Source of the DNA: Tolypothrix sp. PCC 7712
Lineage (GTDB): Bacteria > Cyanobacteriota > Cyanobacteriia > Cyanobacteriales > Nostocaceae
Length of the DNA stretch: 64,000 nt
Assembly (NCBI RefSeq): GCF_025860405.1
Contig: NZ_CP063785.1
Coordinates: 1,612,001 to 1,676,000 of the forward strand
Reading direction: 5' to 3'
Shown: positions 46,700 to 56,119 of the stretch, in pieces
Layout: each line of letters begins with the position of its first letter
Position numbering within the stretch: position 1 is the stretch's first letter
Made by a program: the position numbers and the translations under genes
Notes under the pieces: generated by a model
Told to the model about the DNA's origin: nothing
Database searches by the model: none
The model's input: only the letters and a program-made list of their open reading frames with translations

Positions 46700-47527
46700 T
46701 TAATCTTGTAACCACCCTTCCAAATCCGCAAGAGTAGAAAAATCCAACAAAGCATCAGCTAAAGCTTCCAACTGTTCCAGCGATAATGCGTGAACTTGAG
46801 ACAGCAGAACATCTGGAATATTACCCAATCGGCGGTTTAATAATTTGATGATTAGCGATCGCGCTTCTATTTCACGTCCTTGTTCTTTCGCGTCCCGAAT
46901 AGCCCGTGGTTCTTCTTCCAAATTCAATCTCAACATTGCTTCAATATCCTCCCGGCTCAAGGTAGAAAACTTGTAGAGTAGAATCGTCGTTATTAAATCT
47001 ATTATTGCTTGCTCTGACTGTTGCTGTGCTTGCTCTAGCAAATATCGCCCTGCTTCCACTGTTTCTGCTTCAGAGGTAATATTTGTTAGCAACATTAACC
47101 CAATTGCCAAAGGTTTTTGTCGTAAATCCCCCAACTCATCCAGATAGACTCGCCGGACTTGATTACTCTCCAACAAAGCACGGTGAATTGTAGAATTCGT
47201 GGGTTCAAGACTGCGAGACGGAAAAATTATCACTCCAAACCAGCCATCGTAACGGATGGAGTGGCGGTAGAGAAACAAAAATAATTCGCTAAAGAAGCGG
47301 TGATATAGGTCTTCATCTTTTTGAAACTGCACCTCCGCAAAAAAGACTACTTTGGAAGCAGAATTGTCAGGGGGTAAAAATACTCCATCAATCCGGAAAG
47401 CTGTTTCTTTCACCTCAACCGATTCAAATTGATAGTTAGCTGCATCTTGTGGTGGTGAGTCTACCAATTCAAACAATAATCCTGGAAATTGCTTGAATAA
47501 TTTGTAAAAGATGGAGTCTCGGCGCAT
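46700..47527 (-). CDS. Rpn-family (DUF2887/PD-(D/E)XK) nuclease-like protein
   Basis: 275 residues. Starts MRRDSIFYKLFKQFPGLLFELV, the typical DUF2887 start. The core has FRIDGVFLPP (Asp) and VVFFAEVQFQKDEDLYHRFF with the E-x-Q motif of a PD-(D/E)XK nuclease. The C-terminal segment from about 200 (EARSLIIKLLNRRLGNIPDVLLSQVHALSLEQLEALADALLDF) is a DUF4351-type tail. Related proteins, Rpn/YhgA-like, are recombination-promoting nucleases and multiply in cyanobacterial genomes. It lies opposite to and between menD and menB. Confidence 0.9.
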   Translation of the reverse strand: MRRDSIFYKLFKQFPGLLFELVDSPPQDAANYQFESVEVKETAFRIDGVFLPPDNSASKVVFFAEVQFQKDEDLYHRFFSELFLFLYRHSIRYDGWFGVIIFPSRSLEPTNSTIHRALLESNQVRRVYLDELGDLRQKPLAIGLMLLTNITSEAETVEAGRYLLEQAQQQSEQAIIDLITTILLYKFSTLSREDIEAMLRLNLEEEPRAIRDAKEQGREIEARSLIIKLLNRRLGNIPDVLLSQVHALSLEQLEALADALLDFSTLADLEGWLQD

Positions 47528-47667
47528 TTTTCTACAGCGATTTAATTACCAGCCCTGATTGTAAAGGTTGGAGAGACTAATTTTAGCGTAGGCGTAGCCT
47601 ATCGCAGGTATCGCTTGTCCCTTGGTCTGCGATAAAATTCTCAAGCACAATAGCCGACTTCATAGCA

Positions 47668-48501
47668 ATGCAAGTTAACTGGCAAACTGCCAAAACCTAC
47701 GAAGATATTCTGTATCAAAAAACGAATGGTATTGCCAAAATCACCATCAATCGTCCCCATAAACGTAATGCTTTCCGCCCCAAAACAGTCTTTGAACTGT
47801 ATGATGCTTTCTGTGATGCCCGCGAAGATACAACTATTGGCGTAGTTTTATTTACAGGAGCAGGCCCACATACTGATGGTAAGTATGCTTTTTGCGCGGG
47901 TGGTGATCAAAGCGTCCGGGGACACGCGGGTTATGTAGATGATACTGGTGTCCCGCGCCTAAATGTGCTGGATTTACAACGCCTGATTCGTTCCATGCCA
48001 AAAGTGGTAATTGCCTTAGTAGCGGGATATGCGATCGGTGGTGGCCATGTCTTACATTTAATTTGTGACCTAACGATTGCGGCTGATAATGCCATTTTTG
48101 GGCAAACAGGCCCCAAGGTCGGCAGCTTTGATGGTGGGTTTGGTGCTAGCTACCTCGCCCGCATCGTTGGGCAAAAAAAAGCCCGAGAAATTTGGTTTCT
48201 CTGTCGTCAATATAATGCCCAACAAGCCCTAGAAATGGGTTTAGTAAATACCGTTGTCCCAGTAGAACAATTAGAAGCGGAAGGGATTCAATGGGCACAA
48301 GAAGTCTTAGAAAAAAGCCCTATCGCTATCCGCTGTCTCAAGTCAGCATTTAATGCTGATTGTGATGGACAAGCAGGTTTACAAGAACTCGCTGGCAATG
48401 CCACTCTACTGTATTACATGACAGAAGAGGGTTCTGAGGGTAAACAAGCATTTTTAGAGAAGCGTCCCCCAAATTTTCGCGATTTCCCTTGGTTACCATA
48501 A
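47668..48501 (+). CDS. menB: 1,4-dihydroxy-2-naphthoyl-CoA synthase
   Basis: 277 residues of the crotonase superfamily. Closes the second ring in phylloquinone synthesis from O-succinylbenzoyl-CoA. Signature segments: [68 protein letters not shown] (split here to show [10 protein letters not shown] with the oxyanion hole), and the C-terminal [12 protein letters not shown]. Start [14 protein letters not shown]. Followed by a strong terminator. Confidence 0.96.
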   Translation: MQVNWQTAKTYEDILYQKTNGIAKITINRPHKRNAFRPKTVFELYDAFCDAREDTTIGVVLFTGAGPHTDGKYAFCAGGDQSVRGHAGYVDDTGVPRLNVLDLQRLIRSMPKVVIALVAGYAIGGGHVLHLICDLTIAADNAIFGQTGPKVGSFDGGFGASYLARIVGQKKAREIWFLCRQYNAQQALEMGLVNTVVPVEQLEAEGIQWAQEVLEKSPIAIRCLKSAFNADCDGQAGLQELAGNATLLYYMTEEGSEGKQAFLEKRPPNFRDFPWLP

Positions 48502-48507
48502 AAATGT

Positions 48508-48543
48508 AAAAATCGCACCTTTAACCAAGGTGCGATTTTTTTA
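48508..48543 (+). terminator. Terminator of menB
   Basis: Perfect 11-bp stem AATCGCACCTT / AAGGTGCGATT (48511-48521, 48527-48537), 5-base loop, followed by TTTTTT. Confidence 0.85.
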
Positions 48544-48720
48544 TAAGTTAATCGATTGTTACAAGACTAAAAATTTTAAAGGTAAATCTTAAGTTTCACA
48601 CAGAATACAAACTTATACCAAATTGGTTTAACTATTCAGTCTTACCAATCCTACATATAAAATCCAAAATTGGTATTAGTCGGGGAATATATAGATGACT
48701 GAAAGATAGCTAAAAGATAG

Positions 48721-49035
48721 CTAAATTAGCACTGTCTCGGTTCTTGCTTGTTCAGCATTACAGATAGCAGTTACCTCAACCGGAATAATATTGGTAGGTT
48801 CCAACTCTGAAGGTAAATTTCCACCTGGAACTACAACTGGGGTAGCATCTGGTAGACTCCAAGCATCTTCTAAAGTTTCCCAAGAAGGCGCAAACGGTGG
48901 TAGTGCCAAAGAACAAGCTTTCCAGCTTCCTTGAACTGGTGCGCCTAACTGCTGACACATTCCACCACGGCGACCTTCGGGATTGTAATGGCGACAATAT
49001 CTACAAGCAGATGTCAAAAATTTATTAGGTTTCAT
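48721..49035 (-). CDS. Conserved cyanobacterial Cys-rich small protein
   Basis: 104 residues. The N-terminal half has C11, C14, C27 and C41 in SACRYCRHYNPEGRRGGMC and SWKACSLALPPFAPSWE, a pattern I have seen in many cyanobacterial hypothetical proteins; the four cysteines could bind a metal such as zinc. The C-terminal half is Pro/Val/Glu-rich and probably flexible. No signal peptide. Function unknown. Confidence 0.7.
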   Translation of the reverse strand: MKPNKFLTSACRYCRHYNPEGRRGGMCQQLGAPVQGSWKACSLALPPFAPSWETLEDAWSLPDATPVVVPGGNLPSELEPTNIIPVEVTAICNAEQARTETVLI

Positions 49036-50102
49036 GTGAGTGCTTCTTTTATTTAATATTGCGGTCTAAATTTATTTGTTTATATTTTCCTTCTATATAG
49101 AAAACCTGATTAATGCCATAAGTGATTATGGTGTATAGGTTTTAGCGATCCCAAGTAAAAAATTAATTTCAGGATATTTTTATAATTTTGTTATATATTT
49201 ACATGATCGTTAGAGTGTAGACATGATAAATTTTGACAAAAAACCATTGGGGATCAACGCTAAAATTAAAAGGATAAATTTTAGCTATTCTTTCATTTCA
49301 TCCTTAAGGTATAGTATTTAAGATAGATCTGTCTTGCTATTTCTCATCCTTTTGGCATAGTTCGACTCCAAAATTTCTAGTCAGGCAACAACTAGAACTA
49401 TTGGGGTAAATAGCTGCAAAATCAGTCAGAGTCTATTCGGTTTAATAAGATAGTCAGCCAGTAGTTTTGATAGTTATGGTTTTTTATGGCTGAGTTCGTT
49501 TAAAGTCAAATCAAAAGAGCATCAAGTTAAATTTACTATGGCAAGTTTTAGAGACCCAAGCATATCAGGAAAACTCTCAATAGTTAATTTAGCAATGACT
49601 TTAGATGTGAGTTCTAAATTAAAAATAAAATTTCCTACGAGTAAGTCATAGTAGTTGGAATTTGGTGTATTTCAAAATTTTGAGCAATTGCTCTGCATTA
49701 GTTTCCTTTTGCTGCAACTACTCTAAGAGGGATTTTTAAAGAAAAAACTGGATTTCAAAGCGCTTCTATATATTTGAATCAATTTTATTAATCCCAATTT
49801 CTGAGCAAATCACACAGAAATATGTAAAGAAAAATTAAGCGATCGCAATCCAAATAGAAATTAGAAAAATTAAAACCTATATATAGTAGGGGACTAGATA
49901 GGCTCACATCTATATAGTTATTAAAAAATGGGTGAGTAATTACTATAGTTTGCAGCCCATAATAAGCTTCTTTACTCTAGTGTTCAAGTCTTTTTTTAAG
50001 AATCTTCAGCCAATACTTGTTGGTTAAAGGAAAAAAGGGGAATGGAAAAAGGAAAATAAAAACCTTTAACCCTTACCCTTTAACCTTTCCCCCATCTGTG
50101 TA
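49036..50102. other. Spacer, 1,067 bases
   Basis: AT-rich, no gene. Contains a partial copy of the 16652-type element at 50010-50095 and a HIP1 site near 49841. Confidence 0.4.
50010..50095. mobile_element. Partial inverted-repeat element (copy C)
   Basis: Starts CCAATACTTGTTGGTTAAAGG, matching the left end of copy A at almost every position, followed by the A/G-rich then AACCTTTAACCC-type interior. The right terminal repeat was not found, so the copy is truncated or diverged. Confidence 0.55.
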
Positions 50103-50903
50103 TTAGTTCTGTGTTGAAGTCAAGCTATCTGTTGCGATCGCAGATAAAAATGATAGGGGCTGACTCATATTTACAGCAAATCCCAGAATTCCCGGATCTC
50201 GATGTTCGTAAAGTAACTGGCCTTTGCTATCAAACAGAAAAGTTCCCCCACGCTGAGTTAAGTAGGTAGAATTAGGTACGTAAGTCTGCCAATTGCTGAG
50301 AACTTCCACCATATTCCGTAGGCGGAGAGTAGCTAATTCAAAGGGACGTTGAAACCCACTACCACCAGCTAATTTGAAAAATGAGCCTTTAAAAGCAGGT
50401 AGAGGAGTACCTTGAATAATTTCATCATCTTCAATCAGTTGCGGGGCTTGGCGATCGCCTTTGTATCCGCGAAAAACTTCTCTTAGGGTTCCTGGACTGC
50501 CAAACCCTGCACACATTAATATGAGATTTAGCCAAGCTTTCCCAGTAACCGAAAATCCAGGTAAACCAAGATTCAGCCCAGAATAAAGTTTTAGTTGCTT
50601 GTGTAGTTCTGCGTTTGGTTCAACAAATAAATTTTGGGGTGGAAATCCCGTATATTCACAGAATTTTGTTCCAGAAGCGCGATCGCCAATTCCCACTGCA
50701 CGAATGGCGAGTTTTTCAGGAGGCAATTTTTTAGCTTCGCGCTGTAACCACCACGCATATTCAAGACTGTCAAAATCCCCAAGTTGTGGACAGACTAAAA
50801 TAAGGATATGTGAGGCGCGATCGCAATTTTCTAGCAGGGGTCTGGTTATGCCATCACTAACACGCTGAAGTTCGGTCTGATGAAAAATATTGTAGGGATT
50901 CAT
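50103..50903 (-). CDS. Peroxiredoxin-like (AhpC/TSA_2) family protein
   Basis: 266 residues with a thioredoxin-like fold: SHILILVCPQLGDFDSLEYAWWLQRE (31-56) corresponds to the redox-motif strand, and DRASGTKFCEYTGFP, then GYKGDRQAPQLIEDD, then the C-terminal GGTFLFDSKGQLLYEHRDPGILGF are recognisable family segments. The motif here has a single Cys38 in VCPQLGD, not a CxxC pair, so activity is uncertain; C27 or C82-like residues might pair. Length is greater than classical peroxiredoxins but fits this cyanobacterial subfamily. Confidence 0.72.
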   Translation of the reverse strand: MNPYNIFHQTELQRVSDGITRPLLENCDRASHILILVCPQLGDFDSLEYAWWLQREAKKLPPEKLAIRAVGIGDRASGTKFCEYTGFPPQNLFVEPNAELHKQLKLYSGLNLGLPGFSVTGKAWLNLILMCAGFGSPGTLREVFRGYKGDRQAPQLIEDDEIIQGTPLPAFKGSFFKLAGGSGFQRPFELATLRLRNMVEVLSNWQTYVPNSTYLTQRGGTFLFDSKGQLLYEHRDPGILGFAVNMSQPLSFLSAIATDSLTSTQN

Positions 50904-51000
50904 TCAAAGAAATCAACTGCTATTTAGTCATCCAAATTTTAGTCTAATTAATGATAATTTTCGTCTATAGAACTCATATTTGATTGTTGAAGCTCACGTA

Positions 51001-51029
51001 GGATGCGTTAGCGATAGCGTAACGCATCC
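51001..51029. repeat. Palindromic intergenic repeat
   Basis: GGATGCGTTA / TAACGCATCC, a perfect 10-bp stem around GCGATAGCG. Very similar words (ACGTTACACTTCGTTAACGCATCC) occur near 14477-14500, so it is a dispersed repeat rather than a gene-specific terminator. Confidence 0.6.
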
Positions 51030-51083
51030 GCACCTAATGACAGCGATTAGCAGCTATCTTTAATTGCACCGCTACACTTACAA

Positions 51084-51359
51084 TCAATAGTAAATTTGCC
51101 AAGCAATAATACCAATTAATACTACAAGACCTAATGCTCTACGAAAATAATTCACGCCTTGAAATAATTCTAGCCAAGCCCAAGTAAACGATGCGCCATT
51201 AGCCACTACATTTAATACTGTATTAATTGGGTCGCTTGTCAATAGAAAAGATAGTAAACTCGCCACTATCCAGACAATCAATGGTAAGTTGGGCTTCTGA
51301 GCTATCACAATATTGCCATTGCTATCACGGAAGGTTTTATCAACTAATGTATTTTCCAT
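51084..51359 (-). CDS. Small membrane protein
   Basis: 91 residues with two or three hydrophobic segments (about 26-42, 48-65 and 74-90), a polar N-terminus (MENTLVDKTFRDSNGN), and no recognised domain. The ATG at 51359 has no good ribosome site. Conserved small cyanobacterial proteins of this kind are often annotated as hypothetical. Function unknown. Confidence 0.55.
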   Translation of the reverse strand: MENTLVDKTFRDSNGNIVIAQKPNLPLIVWIVASLLSFLLTSDPINTVLNVVANGASFTWAWLELFQGVNYFRRALGLVVLIGIIAWQIYY

Positions 51360-51809
51360 AAATTTCTACTTTGTACTGTAAACACTATCTTTTACTAGCA
51401 TTTAAACATTAGGATAAATTCTTTTCCATGCATCTAAATGCTGAGATAATAACCTTAAAATATATGCATATATGAGTATATTAAAAGGCATACATATACT
51501 ACATTATTCACGCCTCTTTGATATGATGTACAAACAGGTAATACCAATTTAAATAATGTTGGCAACAGATAAATTATATGTAGGGGCACGGCACCATTAA
51601 GATAATGGAATATACCCAAATATTGTATATGCCGTGCCCATGCTACTAAATCCAGAAAGCACTTAATCGCTAATATTTAAGTTTAATAAAATACGTAAAA
51701 ATTATCAAAAAAATAGAGTGAGCATTGCCCACCCTAAAACGCTAATAAAAAAGGTATTATTTTGGTTGATTTTAAATTTTCAATTTTGAATCTTGCAAAA
51801 AGTTTGACA
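51360..51809. other. Spacer with a 57-bp inverted-repeat element
   Basis: AT-rich, no gene; contains the element at 51583-51639. Confidence 0.4.
51583..51639. repeat. 57-bp inverted-repeat element (copy 2)
   Basis: GGGGCACGGCA at the left, TGCCGTGCCC at the right; inverted, same length and same ends as 41044-41100, with a different AT-rich interior. Confidence 0.55.
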
Positions 51810-53315
51810 TTAAAATTTGCCCAAACGAATTTTTAATTCCCCAAAGGAGTTGACCTTTTTTTGTTCCAGCCACCACAAACCAACTGCCATCACGGTTGAA
51901 GCCATCAACAAAGCTGCAATGACACGAAAGGTAGCCTGTGTGCCAAAAACTAAAGCCTCCACAGGTGCATGGGTGACATCGATATTGGGTGTGAGTTGGT
52001 TACTAGCGATCGCCACTAAGGAGAATAAAGCACCAACAAGCGGTACACCTGCTGTCTGTCCTAATATCCGCGATAATGACAACAATCCGGAGGTAATCCC
52101 TAATTGTCCTTTAGGTGCGGCTCCCATAATGGCGCTATTGTTGGGCGATTGAAACATTCCTACTCCCAACCCATAGGGAATAATGCCCAAAATATAATTC
52201 GGTACAGTTAATTCTGTATCAAAGTTGCTAATTAGCAAACAACCACCAGCCATTAACACTAGGCCGATTAAGCTAATAATTCTGGGGCCAAAGCGGTCAG
52301 AAAGTATGCCAGCAATCGGTGCTGTTAGCACTATGAGAATCGGTGGAATTGCTAGTAATAAACTTGTTTTTTCTGTGGAATAATGCTGCACTAATTCTAG
52401 AAAAAACGGCAAGATAAATATTGCCCCTGCCATCACAAAATTGCCGATAAAACGTAGTGCTAAACCCAAGCTAATTTCTAGAGAGCGAAAAATTCGCAAA
52501 TCTAACATCGGCTCTAATATATGGGCTTCCACAATTAAAAAGCAAGCTAAACTGATGACCGATAAAACCAAAAAAGTGATAGCTGTATGAGAGTTAAAAC
52601 CTTCTCTTTGTAATAAAGTAATCCCGAATGTAAAGCAGGTTAATGTTAGGGTGAGAATTAGCGTGCCAATGGCATCGAAGCGCTGTTTTACAACACCAAC
52701 TTTAGAAGGAGGCACTAAACGCGCTACCAGCAAAATGCCAACAATTCCAATGGGAACATTGACCAAAAAGATTAAGGGCCAACCCCCTAAACCAATCAGC
52801 AACCCCCCAGCTGTGGGGCCTAACATAATTCCTAACCCAAAAATTCCTGCCCTGATACCTAACCCTAATCCACGTTCTTCGGGGGGAAACACTTCTACAA
52901 TCATTGCTGTTCCCAGTCCCGATATAAAAGCAGCGCCTAACCCCTGAAGTGCGCGAAAGGCAATTAAAACACCTACATTAGGCGCTAGTCCACAAAATAG
53001 CGAGCTGAGGGTAAACACTACTAGCCCAATAATATATAGTCGCTTCTTGCTCCACATATCGCCTAATTTTGCGGCACTCATCACAAAAATAGCGATCGCC
53101 AATAAATAACTTAAAACCACCCATTGAATGGTGGCAAAGCTAGTGTGGAGTGATTCCAGCATACTTGGCAGGGCCAGGTTAACTATATATACATCTAAGG
53201 CAAAGATAAATACGCCAATGCCAATGCCTAGCGTTGCCCACCATTTTTTAGATGCTTTTGTGTCTTGCCCTAGCTCATGTAATTCTTCTTCCTGGCTTTT
53301 TGACCTTACTAGCAT
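51810..53315 (-). CDS. DHA2-family major facilitator exporter
   Basis: 501 residues, about 14 membrane helices, the number typical of the DHA2 (EmrB/QacA) group of drug:H+ antiporters. The N-terminus is polar (residues 1-25); motif A-like GDMWSKKRLYIIG follows helix 2; motif C-like segment LGPTAGGLLIGLGGWPLIFL (about 170-190) in helix 5 is characteristic of exporters. Motif FVLGTQATF... is absent. Substrate cannot be read; a self-made metabolite or toxic compound is possible. Downstream of the homocitrate synthase gene on the same strand, 313 bases apart. Confidence 0.88.
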   Translation of the reverse strand: MLVRSKSQEEELHELGQDTKASKKWWATLGIGIGVFIFALDVYIVNLALPSMLESLHTSFATIQWVVLSYLLAIAIFVMSAAKLGDMWSKKRLYIIGLVVFTLSSLFCGLAPNVGVLIAFRALQGLGAAFISGLGTAMIVEVFPPEERGLGLGIRAGIFGLGIMLGPTAGGLLIGLGGWPLIFLVNVPIGIVGILLVARLVPPSKVGVVKQRFDAIGTLILTLTLTCFTFGITLLQREGFNSHTAITFLVLSVISLACFLIVEAHILEPMLDLRIFRSLEISLGLALRFIGNFVMAGAIFILPFFLELVQHYSTEKTSLLLAIPPILIVLTAPIAGILSDRFGPRIISLIGLVLMAGGCLLISNFDTELTVPNYILGIIPYGLGVGMFQSPNNSAIMGAAPKGQLGITSGLLSLSRILGQTAGVPLVGALFSLVAIASNQLTPNIDVTHAPVEALVFGTQATFRVIAALLMASTVMAVGLWWLEQKKVNSFGELKIRLGKF

Positions 53316-53628
53316 GTTCTCTAGCTCACAAAATTATCCAAACTATATTCAAGGTTGAATTTCATATTTTACTACTTCATCATTTACAGCATTTGCCAGT
53401 GAGATTTTGCTAGCAATTATGCTCAGTTTTGTTAGTCTGTCAATAGATATATATAGGACTCATATTTGATTTTTGAAAAAACCTAAGTACACTTTTATTT
53501 CTTCTTCCCTGTTCCCCGTTCCCTGTTCCCTGTTCCCTCCCTACGCAAATAATTTCAGGAATCAAAGCGGATTCCTATATGAGCTAAAGCTGTTAACACT
53601 CAACTAAGTGAATCTGTGGCTATAACAG
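53316..53628. repeat. Spacer with a TTCCCTG heptamer array
   Basis: Contains about five 7-bp units of TTCCCTG/TTCCCCG type at 53505-53538. No gene or clear terminator for the homocitrate synthase gene. Confidence 0.5.
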
Positions 53629-54813
53629 CTATTTGCCAATCCAATTAGTAATTAGCTCGCTCAAGGCACAACGATCTACAATTGCTGGTAGTTCTTTTTC
53701 TACATCAATAGGCGTACCTCTTTTAGCAATTTCTTTAATTTCTTGCAAAATCTTTGCTACCAAATCAGGATTTTCCGCTAATTCGGGTCTACCAATTTGC
53801 TGAATTGCTTGTTTAATGGCACTACGTCCCGACTGCGTACCTAATGCTACGCTACTTTTTAATCCTAAAATTTCGGGATTGAGGCTTTGATAAAGTTCCT
53901 CGTCTTTAGATACAGCTTTTACATGCAACCCTGCATAGTGAGTAAAGGCATTTTTTCCTAATATAGGTTGATGGGGAGGAATAGCAATATGTGAATGTTC
54001 ACTAACTAACTCATATAAATCCTTTAAATATTTGAGATCCCACTTGGTATTTTCCTCACCTATATCTATTAAATTTATAAGTAATTGCGCTAAATCAACG
54101 ATGCCAGTTCGCTCACCTAAACCCATCACTGTGACATCAATGATATCTGCATTAGCGCTATATGCATCTAAGGCATTTGCTAATGCTAAACCTCTATCGT
54201 TATGACAATGTACTTCTATTTGCGGATATAATTCACGTTTAGCTAGTTCAGATTTGAGAGTTTTTACATAATAAGAAATACTGCGATTTGGCAGAAATGG
54301 CGTTGTGTAGCCTGCCGTATCTGCTATGCTGATGATATTAGCTCCAGCCTGGACTGCGGCACTAGCAGCCTCAATTACATTCTCTATTTTTGAGCGAACA
54401 GTATCTTCTGGTGTATAGCGAATTAATAAATTATCTTGCTGCTTTCTGGCATAGCTAATAACTTCCACAATTTTATCTAGCGCTGCTGCTAAATTTAAAT
54501 TGTAGTCAAGTTGTAGCCTTTTTTCCGAAACACTAAAAACAATACCTAAAAAGTCAATGCCACAATCTAGGCATTTGTTAACATTCTCAATGCTGCAAAG
54601 CGAATGAGCGCCTATTTTTGCTTTAATTCCAGCATGAGAAATTTTTGTTATAGCATTAGCAATTTCCCGATCAACTGCTGGATTTCCAGCTTCAATAATA
54701 TCAACCCCGACTAAGTCTAAAAACTGTGCGATCGCCAGCTTGATCTCAGGAGAGAAGTAAACTCCAGGAGTTTGTTCTCCCTCTCTTAAGGTAGAGTCCA
54801 GAATCTTGATCAT
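53629..54813 (-). CDS. nifV: Homocitrate synthase (NifV-type DRE-TIM enzyme)
   Basis: 394 residues, TIM barrel plus C-terminal communication region. The catalytic opening is ILDSTLREGEQTPGVYF (Asp and Arg of the DRE motif), then IEAGNPAVD, VHCHNDRGLALANALDA with the metal-binding HxH-type His residues, DVTVMGLGERTG, and IAIPPHQPILGKNAFTHYAGLHV. These match homocitrate synthases. Homocitrate is the organic ligand of the nitrogenase FeMo cofactor, or an intermediate in alpha-aminoadipate lysine synthesis. No other nif gene is in the window, so it may be a paralogue outside the nif cluster. Confidence 0.85.
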   Translation of the reverse strand: MIKILDSTLREGEQTPGVYFSPEIKLAIAQFLDLVGVDIIEAGNPAVDREIANAITKISHAGIKAKIGAHSLCSIENVNKCLDCGIDFLGIVFSVSEKRLQLDYNLNLAAALDKIVEVISYARKQQDNLLIRYTPEDTVRSKIENVIEAASAAVQAGANIISIADTAGYTTPFLPNRSISYYVKTLKSELAKRELYPQIEVHCHNDRGLALANALDAYSANADIIDVTVMGLGERTGIVDLAQLLINLIDIGEENTKWDLKYLKDLYELVSEHSHIAIPPHQPILGKNAFTHYAGLHVKAVSKDEELYQSLNPEILGLKSSVALGTQSGRSAIKQAIQQIGRPELAENPDLVAKILQEIKEIAKRGTPIDVEKELPAIVDRCALSELITNWIGK

Positions 54814-55255
54814 ATCACCTATATATTTAGGGATTAAATTTTACTAATGGAGCTTTATTAGCTACTCAGTAATAGTCTATACTTATAACTGGTATATTTA
54901 TGTCATTAATTCTGATAATTTCATCATCAAAACTTCAGTAGTTCAAAATTCAGCAATCAACTCTTGACTACACAATTATTGAATCTTCAGAACTAGTGAA
55001 ATAAAACCCTAGTAGATAAATACAGACGGGAATAAAGATTAATTTATAGAATTTCTGAACTTTGTCAACTGGCTCGAGATTTTCTCTATTGCACTAGGAT
55101 AAATCTGGTGTGTACTCACTAATTAAACTGATGTTACCAGAATTAGTGCCAGCTTCGTTAAATATAATCAGATTTTGACAAAATAAATTATCAGTCATCA
55201 GCTTTTATCGTTCACTGATAACTGATAAATTTTGACTTTTTGCTAGTCAAGATTA
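54814..55255. other. Spacer upstream of the homocitrate synthase gene
   Basis: 442 bases, AT-rich, no gene. A GTA-N8-TAC NtcA-type site was looked for and not found. A short partial inverted repeat near 55194-55235 may terminate the DUF4231 gene. Confidence 0.4.
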
Positions 55256-56119
55256 CTATTTCGATGCAGTTGCTTCTGTCTTCTCTGACTGCTGAGGTTC
55301 ATTTGATTGTTGCAACTGTTGAAGATGAATATTATTGACCTGCACAATAAAGTATTCTATGGCTTGGCTGGCTTGCAATTGTTGTTGACTAAAATCAGAA
55401 GCATCATAACAGCGATAAGGCTGAGTTATGCCCAAAATGAATTTTTCTTGTTCAGCTTCTAATAATTCAACTGCTGTATTAGCAGCAATCCAATTCTTTT
55501 GGAAAGGAAAAGAAGTCACAATACTAGCAACGATAGAAGCAATAGCGGGACAGATTACAGGAAGCCATTTTAGCCAAGCTTGTCCAGTTTCTAACTTATC
55601 TACAAGTACTAAAATTGGCGTAACACCAGATAAAATAACAGTCGCAATTTGCAAAATATAGTAAAGGTTTCTCGCCAGAGTCCGAGTTCTTTTATAATCT
55701 TCAATTAATGTTTGGCAATACTGTAAAGCCTTGGCTCTAGCGGGAGTTACAGAGTTGCGATCGCCTGAGTTATTATTGGCTGATAAATAATTATAGAGTT
55801 CAGCTTTTCTGAGGATATCAGATTGGTTAGTATTATTACTATATTCTTGAACAGCCTGTCTATTAATTAGAAATAGAAAAATTGCAATAATTAAACCAAC
55901 TGACCCAGCAATGACCAGATTTTGATTATTTTGACCAAAAAAAATAATCATACCTGAGCCAGCAACTACGGCAAGTAGTAAATATTCTATCAGCTTCAAA
56001 GTTAACAACCTTTCCCGACCTGATGTAGAGAAAAAGCTTTCTAACTTATAGGAAATATCCCTCTGAGTTTTCTGCTCAAAATTAGTTATGTCAGAACTAG
56101 TCATAGTTTTGTACTCCAT
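55256..56119 (-). CDS. DUF4231 (SLATT-like) membrane protein
   Basis: 287 residues. Two N-terminal membrane helices (about 44-62 and 69-85) and two later ones (about 155-172 and 182-205), with segments LARNLYYILQIATVILSG and KNWIAANTAVELLEAEQEKF typical of DUF4231. DUF4231 is grouped with the SLATT membrane effectors of nucleotide-signalled systems, but many are stand-alone proteins with unknown roles. The C-terminal 40 residues are Gln-rich. No nucleotide cyclase or SLOG partner is next to it. Confidence 0.8.
   Translation of the reverse strand: MEYKTMTSSDITNFEQKTQRDISYKLESFFSTSGRERLLTLKLIEYLLLAVVAGSGMIIFFGQNNQNLVIAGSVGLIIAIFLFLINRQAVQEYSNNTNQSDILRKAELYNYLSANNNSGDRNSVTPARAKALQYCQTLIEDYKRTRTLARNLYYILQIATVILSGVTPILVLVDKLETGQAWLKWLPVICPAIASIVASIVTSFPFQKNWIAANTAVELLEAEQEKFILGITQPYRCYDASDFSQQQLQASQAIEYFIVQVNNIHLQQLQQSNEPQQSEKTEATASK

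Noticed and set aside
54814..55255. NtcA site upstream of the homocitrate synthase gene
   Set aside because: No GTA-N8-TAC with a suitable downstream -10 box was found.
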